64,000 bases of DNA. Origin: Colwellia_A sp047621305. GTDB taxonomy: Bacteria > Pseudomonadota > Gammaproteobacteria > Enterobacterales > Alteromonadaceae. The stretch covers positions 1-64,000 of the forward strand of contig JBLHNB010000013.1 of NCBI GenBank assembly GCA_047621305.1. The letters are read 5' to 3'. The position numbers and the translations under genes are program-made. Every line of letters begins with the position of its first letter. The first letter of the stretch is position 1. Of the stretch, positions 35,493 through 44,843 are shown piece after piece. Under the pieces are notes generated by a model. The model searched no databases. It saw nothing but the letters and a program-made list of their open reading frames with translations, and was not told the DNA's origin.

Positions 35493-36122
35493 TTATATCC
35501 CCCAGCTATTAATCGCTATTTTAATGGTTAGGTCGCCTTGTGAGATGGTTATTTTTGTTGGTAACTTTGTGTGTACTGAACGCTTGTCTATGTTGACATA
35601 TTTACCATAATTTATTTGCCACAAGCGATTATCATATTGACTGTTTAATATTTTTGGTAGGTTAGTTTCAGGGTGATATATAATATTATCTGTTGCTTGG
35701 TATGATAAACCTTTTAACCAATAAGAAAGAGCATGGGTTGGCAAGGTTAATTGAGTTAATGAATATATAAGCGCTTCAAGATCAGTACTTTTATATTTTT
35801 CACCGTTTACTTCTATAGTGTGTAAGCCATTATTTGACGTTAATTTTAGTACGCTGATCCCCAAGAAAGTTGATAAATTAAGCTTTTGATTGTCAGCGTT
35901 TACTTGCCAGTTAATTGATGCACTCTGACGTTTTTTCGCTTGTAAAAAAGCTATTTTCCCTTTTATTTTCCAGGAATTCAATGATAAAAGCTGTTGATTT
36001 CTCTGTTCAATACTTTGTATTCGCTGAGGGCTTTGCTCTGATATAGTGCTTGTTGTTGAACAACCTGACAAGCATACAATAGTGAAAAATATTATCAAAG
36101 CAGTTCTAAATTGGCAGTTCAT
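35493..36122 (-). CDS. lolB: Outer-membrane lipoprotein LolB
   Basis: 209 residues with a lipoprotein signal (LSGC, Cys21). The mature part (LNSWKIKGKIAFLQAKKRQSASINWQ...ISVLKLTSN..ALSYWLKGL) matches LolB, which receives lipoproteins from LolA and inserts them in the outer membrane. Low sequence conservation is normal for the family; position before ispE supports it. Confidence 0.88.
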   Translation of the reverse strand: MNCQFRTALIIFFTIVCLSGCSTTSTISEQSPQRIQSIEQRNQQLLSLNSWKIKGKIAFLQAKKRQSASINWQVNADNQKLNLSTFLGISVLKLTSNNGLHTIEVNGEKYKSTDLEALIYSLTQLTLPTHALSYWLKGLSYQATDNIIYHPETNLPKILNSQYDNRLWQINYGKYVNIDKRSVHTKLPTKITISQGDLTIKIAINSWGI

Positions 36123-36570
36123 ATAAGATTTACTTTATTATCGGTTAAAGTCTGACACCTGAATGGTCATCAAAATACACGTTGTACATTACTGCTGATT
36201 ATCTATATATACCGATGACACTTCAAGCCCTAAACTGTATCTTCAAGTAGAACGGGTATGAGATGAATAGCTATATTCCTTATGCCTTGCATATATTAGG
36301 GATGAAAAACGCTTTTAGAGTGAACGAAATTTAGTCCAATTGGTACAATTGTACGTATAATTTTGACGATAGCTTGTAATATGCTTTCAATTATCGTGGT
36401 TATTTCGTAAAATTGCGGCGTGATTTGTCACAGATCATAGTTTTTAAAAAAGTGATCCCTATAATGGGTATTGTTTCTTTATAGAATATAGCCAAGAATC
36501 TTGAGATTGTTTGACTATAATGAGTTTAATTCGTTGTTGTATTGAAGATAAAGGTCGCTATTTAAGCATT
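36123..36570. promoter_or_regulatory. 448-nt divergent region between lolB and hemA
   Basis: AT-rich; should hold the lolB and hemA promoters. A fragment TCCAATTGGTACAATTGTAC (36333-36352) partly resembles the core of the dispersed repeat and is itself nearly palindromic. No gene seen. Confidence 0.4.
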
Positions 36571-37839
36571 ATGTCTATTGTTGCTGTTGGAATTAATCAT
36601 AAAACTGCACCTGTTGCTGTTCGGGAAAAAATTGCTTTTAACCCAGATCACTTAACAACAGCTTTGCAAGAAATGTTAGCCGCTGTGCAATGTCGTGAAG
36701 CCGCTATATTATCTACGTGCAATCGTACTGAGCTTTATCTAGTACAAGATGGCGCGATAGACATAACTCAGCAACGCCTTGTTCAATGGTTAGCTCAACA
36801 TCACAATATTCCTTCTTCTACTATTTTACCTAGTTTATATATACACCAAGACCAAAAAGCCGTTAACCATATGATGCGGGTCGCGTGTGGCCTTGATTCT
36901 TTAGTTTTAGGTGAACCACAAATACTAGGGCAAATGAAACAAGCCTATAGCCAAGCAAAAGCTGCAGGCTCAATGGCTTTGGTGATGGACCGTTTATTTC
37001 AGCGTACCTTTGGTGTTGCTAAGCAAGTACGTACTGAAACTGATATTGGTACCAGTGCGGTTTCTGTGGCTTTTGCTTCAGTAAATTTAGCCAAACATAT
37101 TTTTGCCAATTTAGAAAATACACGGGTATTGTTGGTTGGTGCTGGTGACACAATTGAATTGGTTGCCAAACACTTATATGAGAATAATGTAGGTAAGATA
37201 ACCGTTGCCAATCGCACGTTATCTCGGGCTCAAGGAATAGCAGAGAAAATTGGCGCTGACGTGATCACCTTAGCGCAAATTCCTGAGCATATGAGCAGAG
37301 CAGATATTGTGATCAGTTCTACAGGCAGTACGTTGCCACTTATCGGTAAAGGTATGGTTGAAAATGCGCTGTCGAAACGTAAGCGTCAGCCTATTTTTAT
37401 GGTTGATTTAGCTGTGCCGCGAGATATAGAAGAGCAAGTAGGTGAGCTTGAAGATGTATTTCTTTATACGGTTGACGATTTACAAAATATTATCGCAAAA
37501 AATATGGAGGGTCGACGTAAAGCGGCTGTCCAAGCAGAAAGTATTGTCAATCAACAATGTGACCATTTTATGTCATGGTTACGTGGTTTAAATACTCAAG
37601 ACACGGTAGTGAGTTACCGCAAACAATGCCTCGACAATAGAGATATACTGCTTGAAAAAGCATTGATACAGCTTAAAGGCAATAAAAATCCTGAAGCTGT
37701 TATCGCAGAATTAGCAACTAAACTCACCAATAAATTTATGCATGCTCCAACGAGCGCATTACAGTCTGCTGCACAGGGTGGTGAATTAGATAAACTGATT
37801 TATTTACGCGATATCTTTAATTTAGATCAAGAGTCCTAG
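36571..37839 (+). CDS. hemA: Glutamyl-tRNA reductase
   Basis: 422 residues from ATG 36571; the frame opens 20 codons earlier but MSIVAVGINHKTAPVAVREK is the family start. Catalytic Cys is in STCNRTELY; the NADPH domain VLLVGAGDTIELVAKHL follows. It has Asp-Thr-Ile where many homologues have GxMG/GEM in that glycine-rich loop. First committed step of tetrapyrrole synthesis, which also supplies the heme d1 operon of this window. Followed by prfA-prmC as in enterics. Confidence 0.94.
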   Translation: MSIVAVGINHKTAPVAVREKIAFNPDHLTTALQEMLAAVQCREAAILSTCNRTELYLVQDGAIDITQQRLVQWLAQHHNIPSSTILPSLYIHQDQKAVNHMMRVACGLDSLVLGEPQILGQMKQAYSQAKAAGSMALVMDRLFQRTFGVAKQVRTETDIGTSAVSVAFASVNLAKHIFANLENTRVLLVGAGDTIELVAKHLYENNVGKITVANRTLSRAQGIAEKIGADVITLAQIPEHMSRADIVISSTGSTLPLIGKGMVENALSKRKRQPIFMVDLAVPRDIEEQVGELEDVFLYTVDDLQNIIAKNMEGRRKAAVQAESIVNQQCDHFMSWLRGLNTQDTVVSYRKQCLDNRDILLEKALIQLKGNKNPEAVIAELATKLTNKFMHAPTSALQSAAQGGELDKLIYLRDIFNLDQES

Positions 37840-37993
37840 CCTTCCTTATATCGCACTAAATTTACACCATGATTGTATTAATTACCTGCGTCAATTATTT
37901 AATAGATCAATTATAATTTTACTGTGCCGTCGTTAGGCACTAGAATAGTGCCAAATTTGACAATTATCATTGTCCTAATAAAAGAATATTTTA

Positions 37994-39076
37994 ATGAAAG
38001 AGTCCGTTTATCATAAGCTTGAAGTCATTGTTGAACGCTTCGAGGAAGTTCAAGCCCTATTATCCGATCCAGAAACAATCTCCGATCAAGACAAATTTAG
38101 AGCTTTATCAAAAGAATTTTCAACGTTAGAGACTATCGCGTCAACCTTTAAGCAATACCAAGACGCAGTAGCTGATTTCTCAACGGCTGAAGAAATGCTC
38201 AAAGATGAAGACCCTGATATGCGCGAAATGGCGCAAGAAGAGTTTAAAGCAGCGAAAAAAGCTGTTGAAAACATGACAGATGAAATACAAATTTTATTAT
38301 TGCCTAAAGATCCAAAGGACGATAACAACTGTTTTGTTGAAATTCGTGCCGGAGCAGGTGGCGACGAAGCCGCTATTTTTGCGGGCGATTTATTTCGTAT
38401 GTACAGCCGTTATGCTGAAAAGAAAGGCTGGAAAATTGAAATAATGAACTCGAATGAAAGTGAACAGGGCGGCTATAAAGAACTTATCATGAAAGTAAAT
38501 GGTGTAGGCGTTTATGGTTTTATGAAGTTTGAATCAGGAGGCCACCGTGTTCAACGTGTACCTGACACCGAGTCTCAAGGTCGTGTTCATACTTCAGCAT
38601 GTACTGTAGTCGTTATGCCTGAAATTCCTGAGTCTGAAGCGATTGAAATTAACAAAGCTGACTTAAAGGTTGATACGTTTCGCGCCTCTGGTGCCGGTGG
38701 TCAGCACGTTAACAAAACGGACTCAGCTATACGTATAACGCATATACCATCAGGCGTTGTGGTAGAGTGTCAAGATCAACGCTCACAGCATAAAAATCGT
38801 GCGCAAGCTATGTCGGTGTTGCAAGCTCGTTTACAACAAGCAGAAGATGAAAAACGTCGTAGCGAAGAAGAATCGTCGCGTCGTAACTTAGTTGCTAGTG
38901 GTGATCGTTCTGAGCGAATTAGAACCTATAACTTTCCTCAAGGTAGAATGAGTGACCACCGAATTAATTTAACGCTATATCGCCTAAATGAAGTGATGGA
39001 AGGTAATCTGCACTTAATCATGGAACCTATTATGCAAGAAAACCAAGCTGACTTGTTGGCAGCAGTAGCAGATTAA
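37994..39076 (+). CDS. prfA: Peptide chain release factor 1
   Basis: 360 residues. Contains the GGQ motif in GAGGQHVNKTDS and the stop-codon recognition PxT-type region RVQRVPDTESQGRVHTSACTV. Reads UAA/UAG. Its GGQ glutamine is the substrate of the methylase encoded next. Confidence 0.96.
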   Translation: MKESVYHKLEVIVERFEEVQALLSDPETISDQDKFRALSKEFSTLETIASTFKQYQDAVADFSTAEEMLKDEDPDMREMAQEEFKAAKKAVENMTDEIQILLLPKDPKDDNNCFVEIRAGAGGDEAAIFAGDLFRMYSRYAEKKGWKIEIMNSNESEQGGYKELIMKVNGVGVYGFMKFESGGHRVQRVPDTESQGRVHTSACTVVVMPEIPESEAIEINKADLKVDTFRASGAGGQHVNKTDSAIRITHIPSGVVVECQDQRSQHKNRAQAMSVLQARLQQAEDEKRRSEEESSRRNLVASGDRSERIRTYNFPQGRMSDHRINLTLYRLNEVMEGNLHLIMEPIMQENQADLLAAVAD

Positions 39077-39119
39077 CAGTCCTTTGTTGTTCGAAAATAA
39101 GCACTTGGAAGTTCACTCT

Positions 39120-39980
39120 TTGCAAAATAAAACCATAAAACAGCTGATCAACTTTGGCACCGAGTTATTAAAAAATCACTCGGATAGTGCCAAGCTTGAT
39201 GCACAAGTTTTACTCTGTTTTGTAAGTGACAAAACAATTACCTATTTACATACTTGGCCAGAAGAGGTTTTAACTGAAAATTGCTATCATCTTTTTGACG
39301 AATTATTACAACGGCGACTATCAGGAGAGCCAATTTCCTATATTACGGGGATAAAAGAGTTTTGGTCTTTACCCTTTTTTTGTAGTCCAGCAACATTAAT
39401 TCCCAGGCCTGATACTGAAGTTTTAGTTGAACAGGTCCTAATGTACGGGCAACAGTTTGCGGATGAACCACTCAACTGTCTCGACTTAGGTACTGGCACA
39501 GGTGCCATCGCATTATCATTAGCTTCTGAAATGTCTTCTTGGTATGTTGACGCTGTTGATTTTAGTGAAGAAGCAATAACTCTCGCACAGAAAAATGCTA
39601 AAAATCTCGGCTTAGCCAATGTCGATATTTTTCAAAGCGACTGGTTCTCTCAAGTTAATCGCAATAAAAAATTTGATATTATTGTCAGCAACCCTCCTTA
39701 TATAGATGATAAAGATATTCATCTAACTCAAGGAGATGTTCGTTTTGAGCCTTTATCTGCTTTAGTTGCAGAAAGTAAGGGTTTGGCGGATATTTTGAAG
39801 ATTGTAATACAAGCTAAAGCTTATTTGTCAGATTCAGGAGCACTCTTTCTTGAGCATGGTTATGACCAAGGTGATAAAGTAAAACAGTTATTGTTAGATA
39901 ATGGCTATAGCGAGGCGATTACCATTAAAGATTATAGTGATCATGACAGAGTCACTTGGGCGAAAGCGAATAGCAAGTAG
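39120..39980 (+). CDS. prmC: Release factor glutamine methyltransferase
   Basis: The frame is open from TTG 39084, with only TTG starts available. I prefer TTG 39120 (286 residues), because GGAAG lies 8 nt before it and the product then starts like other PrmC proteins. SAM motif DLGTGTGAIALSLA, catalytic NPPYI, and LIPRPDTEVLVE are intact. Methylates the GGQ glutamine of release factors 1 and 2. Follows prfA directly. Confidence 0.92.
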   Translation: MQNKTIKQLINFGTELLKNHSDSAKLDAQVLLCFVSDKTITYLHTWPEEVLTENCYHLFDELLQRRLSGEPISYITGIKEFWSLPFFCSPATLIPRPDTEVLVEQVLMYGQQFADEPLNCLDLGTGTGAIALSLASEMSSWYVDAVDFSEEAITLAQKNAKNLGLANVDIFQSDWFSQVNRNKKFDIIVSNPPYIDDKDIHLTQGDVRFEPLSALVAESKGLADILKIVIQAKAYLSDSGALFLEHGYDQGDKVKQLLLDNGYSEAITIKDYSDHDRVTWAKANSK

Positions 39981-40051
39981 TGTTAATAATAAATCGTACT
40001 AATGCTCAACAATACCAACAACACTAAAAATAAGAATAAAGGAATTCAATA

Positions 40052-40417
40052 ATGTTTAAACACCTACACATGACCATTGCGGCGCTTAGCGTAGCATTAC
40101 TTACACTGCGTTTTATTTGGTTAATGCTTGGTTCAGAGAACCTAAATAAAAAATGGGTTAAAATTGCCCCTCATGTCATTGATACATTTTTGCTACTTAT
40201 TGGTGTAATGATGGCAGTAAAGTTAGCGATTAATCCTTTTGAGCAATTATGGTTAGCAGAAAAGATACTTGCTATCATAGCTTATATTTTTACAGGTTAT
40301 TACACCTTAAAATTAGCAAGAAATAATATGTTAAGAGTGATCGGTTATCTTGGTGCATTAGGCTGGTTTATGCTTATTGTACGTATTGCAATGACCAAAG
40401 AAACGGTGTTTTTTTAG
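40052..40417 (+). CDS. SirB2-family membrane protein
   Basis: 121 residues with about four hydrophobic segments (AALSVALLTLRFIWLML; HVIDTFLLLIGVMMAVKLA; ILAIIAYIFTGYYTLKLA; VIGYLGALGWFMLIVRIAM). This is the SirB2 family, usually beside sirB1 and after hemA-prfA-prmC. Function unknown. Confidence 0.85.
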   Translation: MFKHLHMTIAALSVALLTLRFIWLMLGSENLNKKWVKIAPHVIDTFLLLIGVMMAVKLAINPFEQLWLAEKILAIIAYIFTGYYTLKLARNNMLRVIGYLGALGWFMLIVRIAMTKETVFF

Positions 40418-40440
40418 TACGATCTCTTTCATAATTTACA

Positions 40441-40467
40441 AATAAGCGCCATTTTTGGCGCTTTATT
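40441..40467 (+). terminator. Terminator after the sirB2 homologue
   Basis: AATAAGCGCC-ATTTTT-GGCGCTTTATT. Confidence 0.7.
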
Positions 40468-40497
40468 CTCAACTAAAGGGTATAAATAACTATTTTG

Positions 40498-41298
40498 ATG
40501 AATGAACTATTATTATCAGAAATTAAATCTGATGAAAAAGGCTTATTAGGAAAGTTTCTTCTCATTGATGATTTTATGTTTACTAAAGCAGAATCATTTC
40601 AGGTTGATATTGATAACATTATCATTCAATGCCAAAAAGCTACTGAAAATATTGAGAGTGCACTTGAATGTGTTGAAACACTTATTGACGAACTATTTGT
40701 TGAACAAATGTTTATTGATAAGAGCAAATTAACATGGCCGGTAATTTCTTTTCAAATAGAAACTGCTCTCGCGTATAGAACCTTAGCTCCCACATTAAAA
40801 GCGGTTATTTTATGTCATGTTATTGAAGCGTGTGGTTTTGAATCTGATATTGTTTATATACCTGAAAAAACAATGATCCGCATCATTTGTGATGAAGATT
40901 ACGCGATTATTTTTGACCCTGTTACTGGCGAGTCACTTGATTGGCATCAACTTGATGTCAGGATGAATGAACTTGATGGTGATCCTAGTCAATTGGAATT
41001 AAAGCCGATTGAAGCGGTATCACTTGTTTTAGAACACTTAACCGCACTTAAAAATGCCTTAATGCGTGAACTGAACTTTGATGAAGCGCTAAAGTGCGTT
41101 GATATGATCATCGCTTTACGACCCGATGATCCATTTGAACGTCGAGACCGTGGTTTCTTATTGCATCAACTTGATTGTTTTAAGGTCGCTTATGATGATT
41201 ACCAATATTTTGTTGAGCATTGTCCAAAAGATCCCGCAGCGCAATTATTAAAATTACAACTCGAAAAAATTACAATTGTTGACACCGTTTTACATTAA
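40498..41298 (+). CDS. SirB1-family protein (transglutaminase-like fold plus TPR)
   Basis: 266 residues from ATG 40498 (a TTG one codon earlier is unlikely). The N-terminal transglutaminase-like domain lacks an obvious catalytic Cys-His-Asp set. The C-terminal part (LMRELNFDEALKCVDMIIALRPDDPFERRDRGFLLHQLDCFKVAYDDYQYFVEHCPKDPAA) is TPR-like. Typical of SirB1, encoded after prmC/sirB2. Function unknown. Confidence 0.85.
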   Translation: MNELLLSEIKSDEKGLLGKFLLIDDFMFTKAESFQVDIDNIIIQCQKATENIESALECVETLIDELFVEQMFIDKSKLTWPVISFQIETALAYRTLAPTLKAVILCHVIEACGFESDIVYIPEKTMIRIICDEDYAIIFDPVTGESLDWHQLDVRMNELDGDPSQLELKPIEAVSLVLEHLTALKNALMRELNFDEALKCVDMIIALRPDDPFERRDRGFLLHQLDCFKVAYDDYQYFVEHCPKDPAAQLLKLQLEKITIVDTVLH

Positions 41299-41349
41299 TT
41301 TTAACGTCGCACTTTTAATCGTGCTTTATTACTTACCTTTGGAGATTTC

Positions 41350-42624
41350 ATGCTAAAAGAAACTGTAAACCAAGCAGTCGTGGCACATGCCCCTTTAGTT
41401 ACTAATGATGCAACCATTCTTGGCTTTTTAGCTATTATACTCGGCGCCGTATTTTATACTTCAAACAGTAAAATTCCATTTTTTCAAAAATTTTATAGTA
41501 TTGTTCCTGCTGTTTTACTCTGCTACTTCTTACCATCATTATTAAATACTTTTGGTATTATTGATGGTGACGAGTCGCAACTTTATTATGTCGCCTCTCG
41601 TTATTTACTGCCGGCATGTTTAGTTTTGCTGACCATTAGTGTTGATCTAAAAGCCATAGCGAAATTAGGGCGAAAAGCCATAATTATGTTCTTTACTGGT
41701 ACGCTAGGTATCGTTATCGGTGGGCCAATTTCCTTATTGGTTGTATCTGCAATATATCCGGAGCTATTGGGTGTAGAAGGCCCTGAAGCAGTTTGGCGAG
41801 GCATGACAACAGTTGCAGGTAGTTGGATAGGTGGCAGTGCTAACCAAGCAGCGATGAAGGAAATTTATGGCGCAGGCGACCAAATATTTTCAGCTATGGT
41901 TACCGTTGATGTCATCGTTGCAAATTTATGGATGGCTGTTTTACTGATTATGGCCGCCAAGGCCAAACAAATAGATGCCAAAACTGGCGCCGATATTACT
42001 GCTATCACTGAATTAAAAGAGAAAGTTGAACATTTTCATGCCAAACATGGCCGTATAGCTGAATTATCAGACTTAATGGTTATCCTTGCTGTTGGTTTAG
42101 GTATTACTGGATTCGCTCATCTTTTTTCTGATTTTATGACACCTTATTTTGTCGCTAACTTTCCAGACACGGCGCGCTTTAGTTTCCATAGTAAGTTTTT
42201 TTGGATGATTGTTTTTGCTACTACAGCTGGTATTTGTTTATCGTTTACTAGAGCACGTAAACTCGAAGGTGTAGGTGCTTCTAAAATTGGTTCGGCATTT
42301 CTTTATGTATTAATTGCCACCATAGGTACAAAGATGGACGTACGTATGATTTTTGATGCGCCGGTATATTTCATGATCGGAGTTATTTGGATGTTAGTTC
42401 ACGCGAGTTTAATGCTGGTTGTCGCTAAGCTCATTAAAGCCCCAGTATTTTACATGGCGGTTGCTAGTCAAGCTAACGTTGGTGGTGCGGCGTCCGCGCC
42501 TGTAGTTGCATCAGCGTTCCATCCATCTTTAGCTCCTGTGGGGGTGCTGTTGGCGGTTTTAGGTTATACCGTTGGTACTTATATGGCTTGGCTTTGTGGG
42601 CAGTTTTTACAAGTTATTGGTTGA
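41350..42624 (+). CDS. DUF819 family membrane protein
   Basis: 424 residues with about ten hydrophobic segments. Motifs MTTVAGSWIGGSANQAAMKEIYGA and ASQANVGGAASAPVVASAFHPSLAPVGVLLAVLGYTVGTY are the paired inverted-topology signatures of DUF819 (YjcL-like). A transporter or channel role is likely; the substrate is unknown. Lies between sirB1 and kdsA. Confidence 0.85.
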   Translation: MLKETVNQAVVAHAPLVTNDATILGFLAIILGAVFYTSNSKIPFFQKFYSIVPAVLLCYFLPSLLNTFGIIDGDESQLYYVASRYLLPACLVLLTISVDLKAIAKLGRKAIIMFFTGTLGIVIGGPISLLVVSAIYPELLGVEGPEAVWRGMTTVAGSWIGGSANQAAMKEIYGAGDQIFSAMVTVDVIVANLWMAVLLIMAAKAKQIDAKTGADITAITELKEKVEHFHAKHGRIAELSDLMVILAVGLGITGFAHLFSDFMTPYFVANFPDTARFSFHSKFFWMIVFATTAGICLSFTRARKLEGVGASKIGSAFLYVLIATIGTKMDVRMIFDAPVYFMIGVIWMLVHASLMLVVAKLIKAPVFYMAVASQANVGGAASAPVVASAFHPSLAPVGVLLAVLGYTVGTYMAWLCGQFLQVIG

Positions 42625-42673
42625 TTAAGTTGACCAATAACTTCTATTTTACATATTTATAAAGGATATAAAA

Positions 42674-43516
42674 ATGGCTTTGAAATCCATTGCACTAGGT
42701 GAACTTGAAATTGCCAACGACAAACCGTTTGTTTTATTTGGCGGTATGAATGTACTAGAGTCTCGCGATTTAGCCATGACTATTGCAGAACATTATGTCG
42801 AAGTGACACAAAAACTTAATATTCCTTATGTATTTAAAGCTTCTTTTGACAAGGCCAATCGTTCGTCGGTCTCTTCATATCGTGGTCCGGGCTTAGATGA
42901 AGGTCTGAAAATATTTGAAGAAATTAAGACAACCTTTAATGTGCCAATTATTACCGATGTGCATGAAGCTTACCAAGCACAACCGGTAGCTGATGTTGTT
43001 GACATAATACAACTTCCAGCATTTCTTGCTCGTCAAACGGACCTTGTTGTAGCGATGGCAAAGACAAATGCAATTATAAATATTAAAAAACCGCAGTTTT
43101 TAGCCGCTCATGAAATGCGTCATATAATTAATAAATTTGCTGAAGCAGGTAATGATAAAATTATTTTGTGTGAGCGCGGCAGTTGTTTTGGTTATAACAA
43201 TTTAATTGTTGATATGTTAGCCATGGATGAAATGAAAGATTATGCACCGGTAATATTTGATGCCACACATGCTTTACAACAGCCGGGTGGTCGCAGTGAT
43301 TCAGCAGGTGGTCGTAGAGTAAAAGCGGCACAATTAGCACGTAGTGGTATGGCATTAGGACTTGCGGGTTTGTTTATTGAAGCTCACCCAGACCCAACGA
43401 TGGCTAAATGTGACGGACCATGTGCATTGCCTTTAGATAAACTTGAGCCATATTTAAGGCAAATGAAAGCGATTGATGATTTAGTGAAAAGTTTTGAACC
43501 GTTAATCACAGGTTAA
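42674..43516 (+). CDS. kdsA: 3-deoxy-D-manno-octulosonate 8-phosphate synthase
   Basis: 280 residues, full length. PFVLFGGMNVLESRDLAM, FKASFDKANRSSVSSYRGPGLDEGL and the C-terminal AHPDPTMAKCDGPCALPLDKLEPYL are diagnostic. Phosphoenolpyruvate + arabinose 5-phosphate to KDO-8-P for lipopolysaccharide. Normally downstream of the prmC/sirB block. Confidence 0.96.
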   Translation: MALKSIALGELEIANDKPFVLFGGMNVLESRDLAMTIAEHYVEVTQKLNIPYVFKASFDKANRSSVSSYRGPGLDEGLKIFEEIKTTFNVPIITDVHEAYQAQPVADVVDIIQLPAFLARQTDLVVAMAKTNAIINIKKPQFLAAHEMRHIINKFAEAGNDKIILCERGSCFGYNNLIVDMLAMDEMKDYAPVIFDATHALQQPGGRSDSAGGRRVKAAQLARSGMALGLAGLFIEAHPDPTMAKCDGPCALPLDKLEPYLRQMKAIDDLVKSFEPLITG

Positions 43517-43581
43517 TACCCATTGTTAAAAGGGGGTAGCGTCTTTTTTTAGTAAAGTGTTTTTAGAGCAGCACTTAAGAA

Positions 43582-43615
43582 AAAGCCCTATGGTATGTTA
43601 ATACACTAGGGCTTT
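43582..43615. terminator. Bidirectional terminator between kdsA and yhbY
   Basis: AAAGCCCTA (43582-43590) pairs with TAGGGCTTT (43607-43615), A and T runs on both sides. Confidence 0.75.
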
Positions 43616-43674
43616 ATATTTAAACGTTAACTATAGCTTGTATATTTAAACGTTAACTATAGCTTGTATATTTT
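43615..43674. repeat. 26-bp tandem repeat
   Basis: Two exact copies of a unit beginning TATATTTAAACGTTAACTAT and ending AGCTTG (43615-43640 and 43641-43666), then a partial third (TATATTTT). The unit contains the palindrome AAACGTTaac/gTTAACgTTt-like core AACGTT and GTTAAC. It sits in the converging 3' gap of kdsA and yhbY. Confidence 0.85.
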
Positions 43675-43682
43675 GCGATACG

Positions 43683-43979
43683 TTATAGTTTAGGAATACG
43701 GATTTTCTTTTCTTCAGACTGACGATAGATAACCAATGTTTTACCAATGATTTGTATTTGGGTCGCCTTTGTTTCACGACAAATAGCGTCAACTATTAAT
43801 CCTTTTGTTTCACGGTCATCGGTTGGAATTTTAATTTTGATTAATTCGTGATGACCAAGCGCGTAATCTATTTCAGCTACAACAGCTTCGGTTAGACCAT
43901 TGTTACCCAATAAAACTACGGGTTTCAAGGGATGTGCGAGTCCTTTAAGGTGCTGGATTTGTTTTTTATTTAAGTTCAT
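43683..43979 (-). CDS. yhbY: RNA-binding protein YhbY (CRM domain)
   Basis: 98 residues from ATG 43979 (a TTG two codons earlier is also open). Single CRM domain: QIQHLKGLAHPLKPVVLLGNNGLTEAVVAEIDYALGHHELIKIKI. It binds the pre-50S ribosome. Divergent from rlmE, the standard arrangement. Confidence 0.93.
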   Translation of the reverse strand: MNLNKKQIQHLKGLAHPLKPVVLLGNNGLTEAVVAEIDYALGHHELIKIKIPTDDRETKGLIVDAICRETKATQIQIIGKTLVIYRQSEEKKIRIPKL

Positions 43980-44107
43980 TAACAATTTTCGTTACAAGTT
44001 GGCTTGAATTATAGGTATTTTAACTCCATCTTGTTTGTAATACTAATACTGTTTATCAAGAGATGACATTTCTGGCATTAATTTGAGTGTCATGTTAAGT
44101 GAAATGA

Positions 44108-44734
44108 ATGACTAAAAAGAAGTTAAGCAATAGCAGTACAAAATGGATGCAAGAGCATTTCGATGATGAGTATGTCAAAAAAGCACAAAAACTCGGTTTA
44201 CGTTCTCGTGCTGTATTCAAACTTGAAGAAATCAATATAAAAGACAAACTTATTAAATCAGGTATGAAAGTGGTTGATTTAGGCGCAGCGCCAGGAGGTT
44301 GGTCTGAATATGCGGTAAAGGCTGTTGGTGAGAAAGGACAAGTGATTGCTTGTGATATTTTACCGATGGACCCTATTGTAGGTGTTGACTTTTTAGAAGG
44401 TGATTTTCGAGAAGAGGCTGTACTTGATGCCTTACTCTCTCGGATAAACGGTCAAACTATTGATGTTGTGATGTCTGATATGGCAGCAAACATGAGTGGG
44501 AATGAAAGTGCAGACTCTGCCAGAAGCATGTATTTGGTTGAGTTAGCGCTTGAAATGTGTCAACAAGTATTGAAGAAAGACGGTTCGTTTGTGGTTAAAG
44601 TTTTTCAGGGTGTAGGTTTTGAACAATTTATGAAAGATGTTCGAGTCTGCTTTAAAACGGTAAAAACCAGAAAACCAGATTCATCTCGGGCACGTTCTCG
44701 AGAAGTTTATCTTGTTGCTACCGGATTTAAATAG
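44108..44734 (+). CDS. rlmE: 23S rRNA 2'-O-ribose U2552 methyltransferase RlmE/FtsJ
   Basis: 208 residues. SAM motif VVDLGAAPGGWSEYA; the K-D-K-E catalytic tetrad can be placed in RAVFKLEEI (K), VMSDMAANMSG (D), FVVKVFQG (K) and SREVYLVATGFK (E). Precedes ftsH as in other Gammaproteobacteria. Confidence 0.95.
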   Translation: MTKKKLSNSSTKWMQEHFDDEYVKKAQKLGLRSRAVFKLEEINIKDKLIKSGMKVVDLGAAPGGWSEYAVKAVGEKGQVIACDILPMDPIVGVDFLEGDFREEAVLDALLSRINGQTIDVVMSDMAANMSGNESADSARSMYLVELALEMCQQVLKKDGSFVVKVFQGVGFEQFMKDVRVCFKTVKTRKPDSSRARSREVYLVATGFK

Positions 44735-44843
44735 CGACAAGCTTGAAAATATAGTAAATTACACAAAAATAGTTATTTAATCTAATTGTTATTGAATAAG
44801 CGATTTTTAATTAGATTAACACACGTTACAAGAGGTCATTAAG

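Noticed and set aside
36333..36352. Fourth copy of the dispersed repeat
   Set aside because: Only the CCAATTGGTA word is shared; too short to count as a copy.
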